NCBI RefSeq assembly: GCF_022458985.1
Contig: NC_061773.1
Coordinates: forward strand, 25,826,001-25,890,000
Length of the DNA stretch: 64,000 bases
Reading direction: 5' to 3'
DNA from: Mugil cephalus
Lineage: Eukaryota; Chordata; Actinopteri; Mugiliformes; Mugilidae
Shown: in pieces, positions 39,001-50,106 of the stretch
Numbering within the stretch: the stretch's first letter is position 1
Layout: each line of letters begins with the position of its first letter
The notes under the pieces: generated by a model
What the model was told of the DNA's origin: nothing
Database searches by the model: none
What the model saw: only the letters and a program-made list of their open reading frames with translations
Made by a program: the position numbers and the translations under genes

Positions 39001-42000
39001 TAATAATAAAAAAATAATAAAAAACACATCAAACTTATTTCCCTTCAAAATCGGAAGAGCAGAGTCATCAACTCAGAACTGGTAGAAACCGATGGGACCC
39101 AGGTACACCCATCTACTGTGTTGAGAAGTCAGGTCAGAAGTGGTCTTCATGGAAGAGTTGCAGCCAAAACTCCATCCCTCTAACATGGAAACAAAGCTAA
39201 GAACTGAGGTCAGAAAAATGGCAGCAGGTGAAATATTTGTCTGTAGCAGAAGGCAGTTTGCTGACTAAAGGGCTGGAGAGAGCTACTATAATGAGTGTCT
39301 GTAGACAACAGTGAAGCACGGTGGAGGCTCCTTGCTAGTTTGGGGCTGCATTTCAGAAAAAGGAGTGGGAAAATTATTTCAGGATTATGGTGAATTTAAT
39401 GCTGACAAATACAGGCAGATACTTATCCATCATCAATACCATCAGGGAGGAGGATGATTAGCCCCAAATGTATTCTGCAGCAGGACAAAGACCCAAACAT
39501 ATAGCCAAGGTCATTAAGAACCATCTTCAGAGTAAAGAAGAACAAGAAGTCCTGGAAGTGATGGCATGGCCCCCACAGAGCCCAGACCTCAACATCATGG
39601 AGTGTGTCTGGGATTATAGATATAGATAATGAATCTTTGAGAAGTTTAGGGCCAAATACAATGACTTCTGTTTTGTCTGAGCTTAAGAGAGAAAATTACA
39701 GGTTACCCAAGCCTGTATGTCTGGAGTTTAAGCAGTTTCATCTGGTTTTGTGGATAAATATAACTAGGTGTCATCTGCATAGAAATAACACAGAACTCCC
39801 AAGACCTGTTACCTTTATTTTAGCTTTGTTTTACATGTCTGACTAAAGCTGAGAAATATATGTTTTTTTTATTATTACTGTATTATTAAGAGGATCCCAC
39901 ATGTCATGTTTTGTTTTTTAATATTGGAGGTTTGGTTCTCCTTGTCAGTGAACGTGGTGGACTTCTGTGGCCAGACGATCCGGGACGATGGCATGATTGT
40001 CAACTCACACCAGGAGTCCAAGAAGTACTACTTTGTGACCATGGGGACCGACTGCCACCTCACCATGCAGGCCAGCTCTCCAAAAGACAAAGTGCAGTTC
40101 CACTTCCGCTTCTTCCTGGTCTACAGTTTGCTTCGAGTGGCTCCTCTGAGCCCCGCCCCTTTCCTCCCAGAGTCCCCCCGCGGCTCCGCCCCTCTCAATC
40201 CCAGACTGGAGCCCACCTCTGGTGAAATCCCGGGGGATCCGTGTCACGCTGGGTCATACGTTCAGTTCTATGATGGTCTGGACCGAAGCTCACCTCCCCT
40301 CGGGCCTCCTCTCTGTGGGAAGAGCCCACCGCGGCCCGTCCTGTCCACAGGAAACTACCTGACCCTGAGGCTTGTGACCAGGGGGACTCAGCCCAGGGTG
40401 GATTTTGTCGGAGACTTTACCTCCTTCAGACTCGGTAAGGAAATGAAAAGTGGTTAAGAAACATTGTTCTCTTTGTTAAAAGAAGCACACCATTACAGAA
40501 AACAAGACAGATCTGCCCCCTTGTGTTAGACAAAGATACAGTGATATTTGAACTGGAATATATAAAGACCAGTGGAAGGGTTGCCAATGGAAATTAGTAC
40601 AGATATCAACAGTACACAGAGGGATGACTCTAGGAAGTTTTGAGCTCTATCACACCTTCTCGTTTGTGGTTTTCAGGCACAGTGGTGTGGAGGTTAGCAC
40701 TAATGCCTCATAGCAATAAGTTTCTGCCTTGGCATGTTCTCCCTGTATCTGCATGAGTTCTCTCTAGCTTCCTCCCACCGTCCAAAGACCTGCTCGTTAG
40801 GTTCATTGTTGATTCTAAATTGGCCGTAGGTGTTAGCCCTGAGATAGACTGGAGACCAGGGTCCAGGCCACCCGCAACCACTCCAACACTGAAGTGTTCA
40901 TATACAATTGTCGGAAGACCAGTTTGACTTTAGGAAATGTCACTAGGGGCAACACTTACAGGTTTTTCCCATTAACTGTTTGGCAAACAAAACGACTGTC
41001 TGTATTTGCCGTGTCTCTACACAAAAGGCAATATCGGATCTACCAAAATCAGGTTTGTTGGACTTTACATGATCCTGAGGTACTGTTTGGCTTGAAGTAG
41101 TTTTGTGTAGTATTCATGTTTTAAGGTAAAGCATTTATTCAGTAATTTTTTGAGTTAATGTTACAATATCAATAAAAAATACGATGTGTTTTTTCTTATT
41201 TTCCCGAAAACTTTCAGATATGAATTAGGCAATTATGCTATTAGGCTAATGATATTATAATAAATGGATGACTGATGACAAAAACAACTCCACATGTAAC
41301 AATGTGTATGAAAAGCTGACTCCATGTGCTGATTAAGAATCCATAAAAGTAATTTCTCTTCAGTGTGCTGCGTCTTCTCTTTTACCTTAATGGTTTATAA
41401 TTCGTTTTACCAGCTCCTGCACACTGACTCCTTAATTGTTATCTTTCCCCTCAGGCTTCAACCAATCAGAGTGCAGCAGTGAACCCTACTTTTCATGCAG
41501 GAATGGGAAATGTATCCCTCTCAGTCTGGTGTGTGATGACAAAGGCATTGACAACTGTGGGGATGGAAGCGACCTGGAGGAGAACCTCACTACAGGCTGC
41601 AAAGGTCAGTTAAGTGATGGGTCGATACCACTTCAACCACTCGGGATTTTGGAAAACTGTGGCAAATGAATGGAATATTTGTAGCCCAACAAGGAAATGG
41701 AAGCTGACACCATTTAATTGTTTCCTCAAATCTGTCCTTCATCAGCAGGTCAGCTTTTACCTCCTGAACCCGGACCTCCAAAAGCTACCCTACCCCCAAC
41801 CACCCTGAATCCACCCACAGTGCTGATCCCAACACGTATGAATTGCGGCATGCCAGACAGCGCTCCCAGTCATGAGTCAGCAACGGGTGAGGGAGCAATT
41901 AGCAATTAGCATGCTGATTTCTTTCCTGGACCAATAAACTGGTCTATTCTCACTACAGAGAGAAGAGTTCTGCACTGTAAAACATTACAGCCCCATTAAG

Positions 42001-43573
42001 TTACGTCAATGTTTTCTTTCTCTTAATACTGATGATAAGTTTTTAATATTGTGCTCAACTTAATAAGTTTTCTAAAGTTAAACTTAAAGTAATCCAGTGT
42101 CTTGACTAGAGTTTTGTCTGTGTGGTCAATGTTCATTTAACTCATGTCTTTAAGTTCTGAGTTGAAAAAAGCGACGGAGGAGGAGGAGGAGGGTGAAGGG
42201 TGATATGATATGAACTGGGAAATATAGAGGCTACATTTTTTAATTAGACAGAACAATACCTTTGAAACAAGGCTCTACAAAAGAGGATTAAACCACAGTA
42301 TTATAACGTCAATACTGGCACCATAATCATAATGAATGGGTGGATTTAAAAGCCTTTTCTCTACCAGGAGTGATTTTCAAAGTGGCTGTTTTTCTTGAAT
42401 TAAATTTTAATTTCCTCCTCTCTAAATGGCCCAAATCATAGATCGTCAACAGGGGGTCTGCAGCCTCCAGGGGGTTCGCAGAGGTACTGCAGATGAGGCA
42501 CAAAATCTTTGGTTAATTAGATATTTTTCATATATATTTTTTACTTCCCACAAAGCATCAAATTTCTTTAAATACACATTAACATGAGCCCAATATGTTT
42601 TAGTAAAAAGATAAACGCAGGCAGAAGACGTTATCTTTGAGTCAGCACTTCACTTATTCAGCGATACAGGAGCTGTCTCAACGGTGCACTATTTCACATG
42701 TTTCACACATGTTTAAAGTTAAAACTTGAATCTGTCAATTGTTTTCTTAATCTGTCAATTTTATACACACATAGATCAGTCAGGTATGTTTTTGTTCATG
42801 GCAGGTGCACGGCCACTCTACTGTTGTACATGTTTGAAATAAAAATGAATATTTGAACCTATGTATTATTTGAATAGCTTAATATTGAATGAAAAATGCT
42901 AATAATAATCTAAATTTATAAATAGTACTAGGCCGAGTTTAATATAAAACACACATAGTTGGTAGGGGGACTCTACTTAATCTTGTCGCTTGGCCTAAAA
43001 AACGTTGAAGACTCCATAAAATAAATTTTACATTTTCTGAACAAATAAGCTGTGACTTGAATCAGTCTGAACTTTATATGAACTTTAAAACCCCACGTGG
43101 CTTCACTCTCGGACTGTACTGATCAGCCTCCAAAGCTGCAAGTTGAATAGTTATCAGTTTGGCCAACGCAAGGAAGTGGGGACGCGTTGTCCATATTTAT
43201 ACAGTCTATGTCAGAAATGCATCTGTAGTTGTTCATACTGTACGTCACCAGCATCGAGTAAGTCCTCCTTGTATTTTCAGACTCTCCTGGCTCCCTGTCC
43301 CTGTTGGTCCTCTACATCATCCTGGGTGTGGTGGCGGGTGGCATAGTGGTCTGCTGGTGCTGCTGGTCACCTGGCTGGTTCCTGTGGCGCATCAGCATCT
43401 GCCGTTTCTTACCCTGCTGCAACTCGGCCTGCGCATCCTGCCACTTCTGCACCCACAGCAAGGAGCACCGCCTGGCTAAAGTCACCCCGCACACACCCGT
43501 CAATGGGACGCCAGTGGGCGTGGCAGCCACTGCCAACAGCACTGAGGAAAACATTACCACAGCGGCTGTGTAG
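36088..43573 (+). CDS. ldlrad2: LDLRAD2-type CUB/LDL-receptor-class-A membrane protein (complete, 5 coding exons)
   Basis: Coding exons 36088-36157, 39949-40434, 41455-41604, 41749-41886 and 43281-43573 all join in phase 1, giving 378 aa. Exon 1 gives a signal peptide (LALQLVLLLRL core). Exon 2 encodes one CUB-like domain (residues about 25-185) with FHFRFFLVYSL, GSYVQFYDG and TRGTQPRVDFVGDFTSFRLG-type text, close to human LDLRAD2. A Pro/Ser-rich insertion follows FLVYSL. Exon 3 is a single LDL-A module with six Cys and the calcium-binding CDDKGIDNCGDGSD motif. Exon 4 is a Pro/Thr-rich stalk. Exon 5 has a transmembrane helix (about 287-307) followed by a tail with nine Cys from 306 on, candidate palmitoylation sites, and no obvious signalling motif. 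Function is essentially unknown in the family. The exon 4 acceptor could be at cag 743-745 or 746-748; only the latter keeps the frame. Confidence 0.88.
36785..36858. repeat. (TAGAA)n microsatellite
   Basis: About 13 units of agaat. On the minus strand it reads tattc, the common tail of fish retroelements. Sequence to its right up to about 37220 may be the associated minus-strand 3' UTR. Confidence 0.9.
36859..37220 (-). mobile_element. Possible minus-strand retroelement 3' UTR
   Basis: Read on the minus strand, repeated cctgtgcagtat and ttacaatccagttac words lead into the (TATTC)n tail, as in LINE 3' ends. No coding part was found. Confidence 0.4.
37221..38344. other. ldlrad2 intron 1, no exon seen; GC-richer island 37700-38050
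   Basis: A block of higher GC (tcccgggctttggg, gggggctgcaagag) stands out from AT-rich flanks and may be an old SINE or retroelement piece. It was not identified. Confidence 0.35.
38345..38935. mobile_element. MITE, tgtcctcatatgtggac family, copy 1
   Basis: Shares tttctccaaggtatttg, aaaaactaagcatcatct, gaagtagtagttt, tgtcctcatatgtggac, ggtttaaatgaagca and tccacatatgaggac, in order, with 56428-56820. The inverted tgtcctcata and tatgaggaca words mark the two halves. Confidence 0.7.
39055..39620 (+). mobile_element. Tc1-like transposase fossil in ldlrad2 intron 1
   Basis: Degraded plus-strand Tc1 text: gtgaagcacggtggaggctcc...gtttggggctgcattt (KHGGG/FWGCF region), gcaggacaaagacccaaacat (second catalytic Asp), atggcatggcccccacagagcccagacctcaacatcatgga (WP.SPDLN.IE). 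Stops and frameshifts abound, and terminal repeats were not found. Confidence 0.7.
39621..39850 (+). repeat. Dispersed repeat fragment next to exon 2
   Basis: The text gggccaaatacaatgacttctgttttgtctgagcttaag...taggtgtcatctgcatagaaataaca belongs to a repeat I recall as widespread in teleost genomes. Its class is not settled. Confidence 0.45.
40550..40885 (+). mobile_element. SINE-like element plus 5' flank, copy 1
   Basis: Contains gcacagtggtgtggaggttagcac (tRNA-like head), cttcctcccaccgtccaaagacctg, attctaaattggccgtagg and tgagatagactggagacc, a repeat type widespread in teleosts. About 125 bp before it (ataaagaccagtggaagg...tcaacagtacacagagg) also match the flank of the copy at 44967, so the two share a larger unit. 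Confidence 0.7.
41887..42059. other. ldlrad2 intron 4, start
   Basis: Short AT-rich stretch before repeat R3; nothing recognised. Confidence 0.4.
42060..42440 (+). repeat. Dispersed repeat R3, direct copy
   Basis: Matches the reverse complement of 35470-35770; see that entry. Includes gacggaggaggaggaggagggtga and aattagacagaacaatacc. Confidence 0.7.
42441..42530 (+). repeat. Dispersed repeat end, caacagggggtc type
   Basis: gtcaacagggggtctgcagcc...gggggttcgcagaggtactgcag matches the reverse complement of 52880-52965, which fits a fish DNA-transposon end. Only the end is present. Confidence 0.5.
43143..43215 (+). mobile_element. DNA-transposon right end (same family as 27389-27847)
   Basis: caacgcaaggaagtggggacgcgttgtccatatttatacagtctatg matches the right end of the 27.4-kb copy. 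It lies only about 70 bp before ldlrad2 exon 5. Confidence 0.6.
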
Positions 43574-43828
43574 AGCGAGACTTTCCAACTGATGTGGGTA
43601 CAGTATGCTAATGCCGAGCTGTGACCACCGGTGGGCGTGACCAAGAATCTCTTTAGTGAAGGTTTGACCACCGACGTGGTCCGGATTGCAATACTGAGCA
43701 GAGCTAAAGGGGTGGACGTACGATGGTTTGTGTGCTTTAAATGATAGTGCAGGTGGTGAGACTGCTCTTTATGTTGCTATCAGGTGGTAATGCAGGGTCC
43801 AGTTTGACTATGGATTGTATCAAAGTAC
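43574..43828 (+). other. ldlrad2 3' UTR, start
   Basis: Sequence after the tag stop at 43571-43573. No convincing aataaa was found nearby, so the transcript end is unknown. Confidence 0.4.
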
Positions 43829-44192
43829 AATAGAGGGTATGCACGTGATGTCACAGCAAGCAAAGTCTCCGTGGTTACGGCCACTGAGTGGCAAAAGGTG
43901 ACAGTTGAGCATGGAGATTAGCAGCATTAGATTGAATCATAGGCTTTAATAGCGTCTAAATTGTTGAAATCAGTTCCATATAAATATCAGGAGAACTGAT
44001 TTCTGGCTGCATGTCAATGTTTGTGGACCATTTGTTGTTTGGTATTTCATTGTTGAGTCCAATTTTCCTAAATTTAATCTGATAATCCACATTTTCCTGG
44101 TCTCCATGTGTTTACTGCTACATTTCACCATGTTTTTGCCACTCAGTGGGCGTGGCCCCGGGCAGCGATGACATCACTGCACACCCTCTATA
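43829..44192. mobile_element. MITE with ctatagagggt inverted ends, short copy
   Basis: Left aatagagggtatgcacgtgatgtcacagcaag, right gatgacatcactgcacaccctctatag. It is an internally shorter relative of 2532-3239 and probably sits in or just after the ldlrad2 3' UTR. Confidence 0.75.
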
Positions 44193-44966
44193 GTTTCTGA
44201 AAGGGTTCTTAGGATATTCTATGAAATATTTTCCTATATAATGGCAGCATTCTGTTGGACGGACCGCTTATGAAATTTGAGTAGTCGTCAGTTTTTGGAA
44301 CCGATAATGAAGAGTTTTTAATCGTGTGCTGATTTCTTACGTATAAATATAATGTTTTCACTCTGTCTTAGAAGAAACAAGTTCCTCATGCAGTAAAACG
44401 ACACCTCTAGTCTATGATGTTGACCAAAAAATGCTTAGTGGATGCCTGCTGAGGAAGCAGCCCCGGAGTCACCCGCCTGGTGACAGCAGCTGTTCTCCCT
44501 TCTCTCCCTCCTGGGAAACTTTGAGGCAAAGAAACTGAGTATAAACTTTTCACATTTTGTGCCAATTATATCAGATTATTTCCCTTTTTGATAATCTGCA
44601 ACTAAACAGGGTGAAGAACGTATTTTTAAAACACGTTTAACTTGAGATGATAAAAGTGTTAATTATTTAAGAAAAAGTCACTGTTGTCTAAGTTGTGAAG
44701 TCAGAGTAAGACTGTCCGCTCTTTAATTATCTCTTTCACCTTGTTTTGTGTAATGGTTGTGTGACAGTGAAGCTCATAAGAGAAAACTCAAAGTCTTGGA
44801 AAGTATCAACGGGAGGTTTTTGTCAACTCTATTTTTCTCATATGTACCAGTTGTGTCTTGGGTACGTTGTTAGACATGATTCCAGCAGCTGTTTTTTTTT
44901 TTTTTTTGTTTGTTTGTGTGTGTTTTTTTTTTTTTTTTGAGTGTAGGTCAATGTCATCCCTTTGGT
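44193..44966. other. Intergenic, T-rich tracts
   Basis: Two poly-T runs near 44892-44907 and 44924-44938. Otherwise no feature recognised. Confidence 0.4.
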
Positions 44967-45725
44967 CTGGACTGGGATATCTATAGACCAGTGGAAGGCC
45001 AGTGGAATTTGGTGCAGATATCAACAGTTCACAGAGGAGTAACCCTACCAGTTTTTGAGATCTATCACAACTTCACACTTGTGGTTTTCACTGAGCTGTA
45101 TTATAGGATGGCACAGTGGTGTGGAGGTTAGCACTGATGCCATACATCAAGAAGGTTCTCCCTGTGTGTGAGTTTGGGTACTCCCATCATCCAAATACAT
45201 GCAGTTTAGAATCATTGTGATTCTAATGGTGCGTTCCATTTACCTCAGAGGGCAGAAGTCAGCACTGGGAATGACGACACACCTGAGGTATCGGAAAACA
45301 AGATGGCTGCGTCCAACTTGAACCAACTCATGGTGTTTCAAACTGTTTTGTTTTTTACCAGGCTACTGTTTTTAGCCATTGTTAGCACAACATGGGCTTG
45401 TAGTTCCCATAAAACACATGAAAAACTCTTCAACATTTCAACATATGTATGTGGGGAAAATACTTTAGATTTAATACAACAAAAATTAATCAAAAGTGCT
45501 AATAAATGGAATATTACAGAAGCTTCTCTTTAAACATGGGGCAGTCATCTTGGTAACACAAGTCGGGGGAAGTGAGGATTCTCACAAATGGAAGTACAAA
45601 TGGAACGCACCAATAAATTGGTCGAATTGTGAATGGTTGTCTGTCTCTCTGTGTCAGCTCTGAGATAAACTGGAGACCTGTCCACGGTGTACCCCGCCTC
45701 TCACCAATCAACAATCAACAAAGTG
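44967..45725 (+). mobile_element. SINE-like element plus flank, copy 2, split by a MITE
   Basis: Matches 40550-40885 in order: agaccagtggaagg, tcaacagttcacagagg, ggcacagtggtgtggaggttagcac, gattctaa, then after the insertion taaattggtcgaattgtgaatgg and ctgagataaactggagacctgtcc. The break falls inside the word gattctaaattgg. Confidence 0.75.
45227..45613. mobile_element. MITE nested in the SINE-like element
   Basis: Perfect 15-bp ends tggtgcgttccattt and aaatggaacgcacca, about 387 bp in total. Taa on both sides lets the split SINE word gattctaaattgg be rebuilt, suggesting a 3-bp target duplication as in PIF/Harbinger-type elements. No transposase. Confidence 0.75.
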
Positions 45726-46014
45726 TCCAATCAACAAAGTGTAAAACACCTGCCATTGTATGTGATGGCCAACCTGTTCCTTCCTCTTGCTCCCTGACTC
45801 CTATCATATATATTCAAAAAAAGCAAGGCTGAGACAAAGACAACTCCTGGTGGACTTGTACAAGACATGAGTATCAGAGAAACTCAGGAGGATTTTCAAG
45901 AAATGCCAGAAACTTCAAGCCCAGCAACACAATGAGGCAGAAACAGGCAAAATCAGAGTAGTGTATTTCATGCAGTTCAGTTCAGTTCAAAAACAAAAAT
46001 GTGGTTATTTGATT

Positions 46015-46707
46015 TTAATTTTAAAATTTTCGAAAGAATTGAAATTCAAGGCATTTTCTTTGTCAGGGTCGACAATGGATGAACAAAACTTTAAAGTTTT
46101 TGTTTCTAAAAATAAAATCGTTAAAACACAAACTAAAAAGCGCCCGTTTTTTTTTTTTCATATCGTACGGCCGGAAGTTGTTGTTTTCAAAGTTAAAGCA
46201 CGCATGAGGACGGTATGTGTAACAAAAGTTGATGGGCGTGGATCAGTTATTCGAAACAATAAAAGAGTGTGTCTCAGGGACGTGACTGCAGAAAACTTAA
46301 ACCGCATAAGTCGGGTTAAAACTAAAAATAAGTACATATAATAGTTAGCTACTAGCTAACATGCAGAGATTTCTGCAGATGACAAGCCTTGTTTTGTCGT
46401 GTCAAAAATCTCATCAGGTTCCAAAGACATTTTAGCTGGACTAGCCTAGGGAAACCACAGATATGAGTCATGTATTTGGGTGCTCTTGCCAGAAGCGTCC
46501 TCTTACGTGCTCTTACTTTGAAAACGGAAACTTCCGGTTGCAAAACATGAAAAAAAGGGCGCCTTTTGTTTCGGTCTTCTAATTTGTTTTTTCTTTATTA
46601 TTATTTATAGAAACAGAAAATGAAAATAGATCGGTGTCTTTATTCATTCTCGACCCTGATAAAGAAAAATGCCTTGAATTTTAACTTTAAATTTAGAATT
46701 TTAAAAT
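46015..46707. mobile_element. Foldback-type element with about 200-bp imperfect inverted arms
   Basis: Left arm words attcaaggcattttctttgtcagggtcga, gcgcccgtttttttt, ccggaagtt and ttttcaaagt recur inverted in the right arm (tcgaccctgataaagaaaaatgccttgaat, aaaaaaagggcgcc, aacttccgg, actttgaaaa). The middle (46230-46470) is unique. The open frame at 45961-46341 lies mostly in the left arm and is not a gene. Confidence 0.8.
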
Positions 46708-47572
46708 GAAACATTTTTTTTATTTAATATTTCAGAACGGAAAATCCGATAACCACAACATACACAGACTTTTTGCCAAATGTCAGCAGTACCAATGACA
46801 TTATGGATAAACACTGTGCCACTGAGAACATGTTAAGATTTAACTCCAACTCCAGTCACACAGGGGCACTTGCATGACTCCATTTATATCATCTCTGAAA
46901 ATATGAATTCAAAGACAAATACGTACAAGGAGTGGCTACGGGCTTAGAGTTTAATGATTTGCTTGTGTAATTCAAACCAAAATATGCAGCTCATGTCCTC
47001 TGAGCAGAATCCCGTCCTCTCACATTCTGTATGTACAGTAAAAAGTACAGTAACGTCAAACCCTTGTGTCTCCGCCGCCCCAGATTGATGCTTTGTGTGT
47101 GTCTTGGTAGGCAGTTCATGTGTACACCAGGCAAACTTTCTTTGTGGCGTCCTCTAGATGAAGTAGCTCCCTAACCTTTCCTCGTTCAGATACCCTGTGT
47201 GTTGTGTAACCACATCATAGAGAAGCCACTCACTGTCTTTTAAGGGGTTTTTGACTTGTGTCCCGGCCGAGGCATAAGACCCTGCGCCTAAACAAAGACT
47301 GCGTTTCTGACCCTCAGGTTGCCAGGCTGCAGCGCACTAAGTACGCAGATGTCTTTATCCGTCTGTCTCGCTTTCTGCAGACGACTGTACAGGAACACGC
47401 ATGCATCCGTGCACCCGTCAGACAACACGCACAAAAGCAGCCGCTCACTGAACAAACACACACTCGTACATGCACATGTGAGGAAGGTCAACACACCACC
47501 TGGATATGTGTGCCTGTTCTCACACCGGACTGCAATGCACATTTGACCATGGTTTCTCAACGTCTGACAAGA
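46708..47572. other. Intergenic, apparently unique sequence
   Basis: Balanced base composition and no repeat signature that I recognise. Open frames on both strands (47258-47650) have no protein-like character. Could hold regulatory sequence; nothing specific was identified. Confidence 0.35.
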
Positions 47573-47985
47573 TACACCAATCAGCCACAACATTATGACC
47601 ACCTGCCTAATATTGTGTTTGTCTCCTGTGTGAATTCAAAACAGCTGTGACTCGTCAGAGAGTGGACATGGACCTTCTGAGGGTGTCCTGTGGAGCAACA
47701 GGATGTTGTTAGTGGGATCTAGTGAATTTGGAGGCCAGGTCAACAGCATGTCCTGTTCTTCATGTCTTTTTTGAGTTGTTCATAAAGTGTTTTTGTGCGT
47801 CTGTGGAGTGTCATTGCCATGGGGTGGGGGTATCTGGTCTGGTCTAGGTGGGTCCTACATGTCTATGTTAAGTCCACACCAATGAAAGCCAGGTCCAAAA
47901 GTTTCCCAGCAGAACCATCACCAGGTGGTTTAAATGTTATTTACTTGTCCTGGTGGTGGTTTTAATGTTGTGGCTGATTGGTGTA
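47573..47985. mobile_element. Complete MITE, gatcagccacaacattaaaacc family, long copy
   Basis: Left tacaccaatcagccacaacattatgacc, right ggttttaatgttgtggctgattggtgta. The element is 413 bp with A/T flanks. It shares its interior, inverted, with 5918-6190. Confidence 0.85.
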
Positions 47986-49867
47986 TGTGTAAGTTTGTTC
48001 CGGCTTTTTATTAAAACAATAAAATGTTTTCATTTGGAGAATGGAGTGTCACCTTTTTTCCTTTAAAGGCTCTTTTGTCAAACATAAATTTTACACATCA
48101 CTTAGACCTAAGTGCTGCAATAATCAGTATTTTTATATTCAAGGATGCATCAAATACATATATATATATATAAACTCACTGTAACTCACTGTTTTCCTTC
48201 TACATTTCTAACACATCTCGGTAGATGTAGGAGACAGAAACAGATACATAGTGGAGCATCTAGTATCTTGGAGACACACACAGATATTTCCCTGATGAGT
48301 TGGTGGGAAATAAAATAGAAAAAGAAGAGTGAATATTGAATTAATCACAAACACAACTGCAAATGAATGTTGCATCATGATCCTTGTTCTATCACTTCAC
48401 TGAGATGAATCAGTGCTTCCAATAAAACATTCTTTAATTCAAATTTAAAATGTTTAACATATTCTGGTCATTTTGTCAAGGTTAAACATTGTGATTTTTT
48501 CGTATCAGAAGCTCAGCAGGAACCAGGATGTGACCGAGTCCTCGTCAGTGGCCCTGTGCAGACTTGGTTGTTTCTTGTTCTTTTTGTTGTTTTCCAAATC
48601 TGACTCTGAGGCTATTTGTTTGACACAGGGGAAGGCATGGCAAAGAGTGTGTGTGCTGTTTCTGGTGCCCGTGGCAACCTTTAAAGTAAAATCCCTGTCT
48701 CTATGAAAGGCAGCAACCTTCTAACCACGAGTTAAACTGGTGAGTTGTGCAGCTGTGGAGGTTCATCATTTTAACTTTGGCCCAGGTTCTGAGCTGTGAA
48801 TGCAGCAATAGTGTGTGAGCTGTGGGGTCAACGAGCACAGATGAACGTCCTACACTCAAAACGTCATTTTGTGTCTTGTTTTTACTTATTACCTGTTGAT
48901 CATATGACTAAAATGTCTGTTTTAAGTATAGTATGAAATGTTATGTGACACCCAGGCATCAGTTGTTCCTGTGTCATCAGCCACAAAAAAAAAAAATTGT
49001 TCAGAACCACACCTTTGACCCAACATGTGTTAACCTGAGAGGGCTCAGAGGCAACAGGTTTAGGCTCTGACGTACACAAACATCGCTCAAACTATTCTTA
49101 GACTGAGGGCTATCTTGTTGACCCAGGATCGAATGGGCCTCACCGCACATGTGTGTTTATGTGCATGTTCACGTGCGTGTTCACGTGTCCCTTTGTTGCC
49201 ATGCTATCTCACTGAGTCCTGCTGCTCCGTCTCTTTATTACTGTTTCTGGTAAAACACGAAAAAAAGGAGTGACCCTATAAACCTCGTAGTCCGCCATTA
49301 AAACAGGACAAGAGTGTCACGGTTTTGAGTGTTGAACGAGTTCTGTAACCTCGTCTTGTGTCTCCTGCTTTATTTTGAAATCATGTTGGATTTAAGTTTT
49401 GGCCTCCTGCCTTGGCCTGTTCATGCCTCTGTGATTCACTTCACATGTCTTTGCCTTGTGTCTTTTGTCCTCGTTGGTCTCGTCCGCCTCTAGTTATTCC
49501 ATCATGTGTCAGGTCATTTGTGGTGTTGCCCCTGTTAATCCTGCTGTTCATTTCCATGTGTTTTGTTTTGAGGTTGTGTTTCTGGATATCTCCTGCAGCG
49601 CCTTTTGTAACTTTTATTAAAGTCATTTTGTTTCCTACTCCACCGTGTTCTGCATATGTAAAATCAATCTGAGTATCTCAAATTAACACAGACTTCCCCC
49701 TGCTGATATAAAACAATCAGAGAAGAGTGAAAAGGATGAGGTCAGTCTTAGGTACTCAAAGTTCACACCTTGCACCGTGCATAAGTGATCATCGTATATT
49801 ACAGACCCAAATACCAGGTGTTCACTCCTGATATTAATATGTGTCTCCACATGTGTGTTCAGTCAGC
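47986..49867. other. Intergenic, no gene seen
   Basis: Includes a short (AT)n near 48157-48171 and a T/C-rich block 49310-49650 ending cttttattaaagtcattttgtttcc, which could be an old LTR or SINE end. The open frame at 49412-49672 lies in that block and is not called as a gene. Confidence 0.35.
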
Positions 49868-50096
49868 TATAGACCCTTCATGGCCGACATCACTGTGACG
49901 TCATGGTTTTAACTGGAGACACAACAGAGGGAAGCTTGAGACAAACGCTGTCACTGTCAACCATGAAAATGTCGTCTTGTTGCTGTTATTTTTGGCGCCA
50001 AAACTAAAACACTAACTTGAAGTTTTATCACATACCAGCCACTGCCAGTTGTAGACAACTTTGTTTTCCTTTAGGGGATTAAAAGAAAGGACTGGA
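49868..50096 (+). repeat. Dispersed repeat family R2, copy 2
   Basis: See 5290-5640. Shared words include cactgtcactgtcaacc, atcacataccagccactgcc and attaaaagaaag. Confidence 0.65.
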
Positions 50097-50106
50097 TGGA
50101 TGGACT

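Noticed and set aside
45961-46341. 126-residue plus-strand frame
   Set aside because: It lies in the left arm of the foldback element; Lys-rich and repeat-derived.
47258-47650. Open frames on both strands in apparently unique sequence
   Set aside because: They overlap on opposite strands, end in the adjacent MITE, and show no splice sites or family motifs.
49310-49660. T/C-rich block as a possible solo LTR
   Set aside because: No clear TG...CA ends, target duplication or primer-binding site was seen, so it was left as unassigned.
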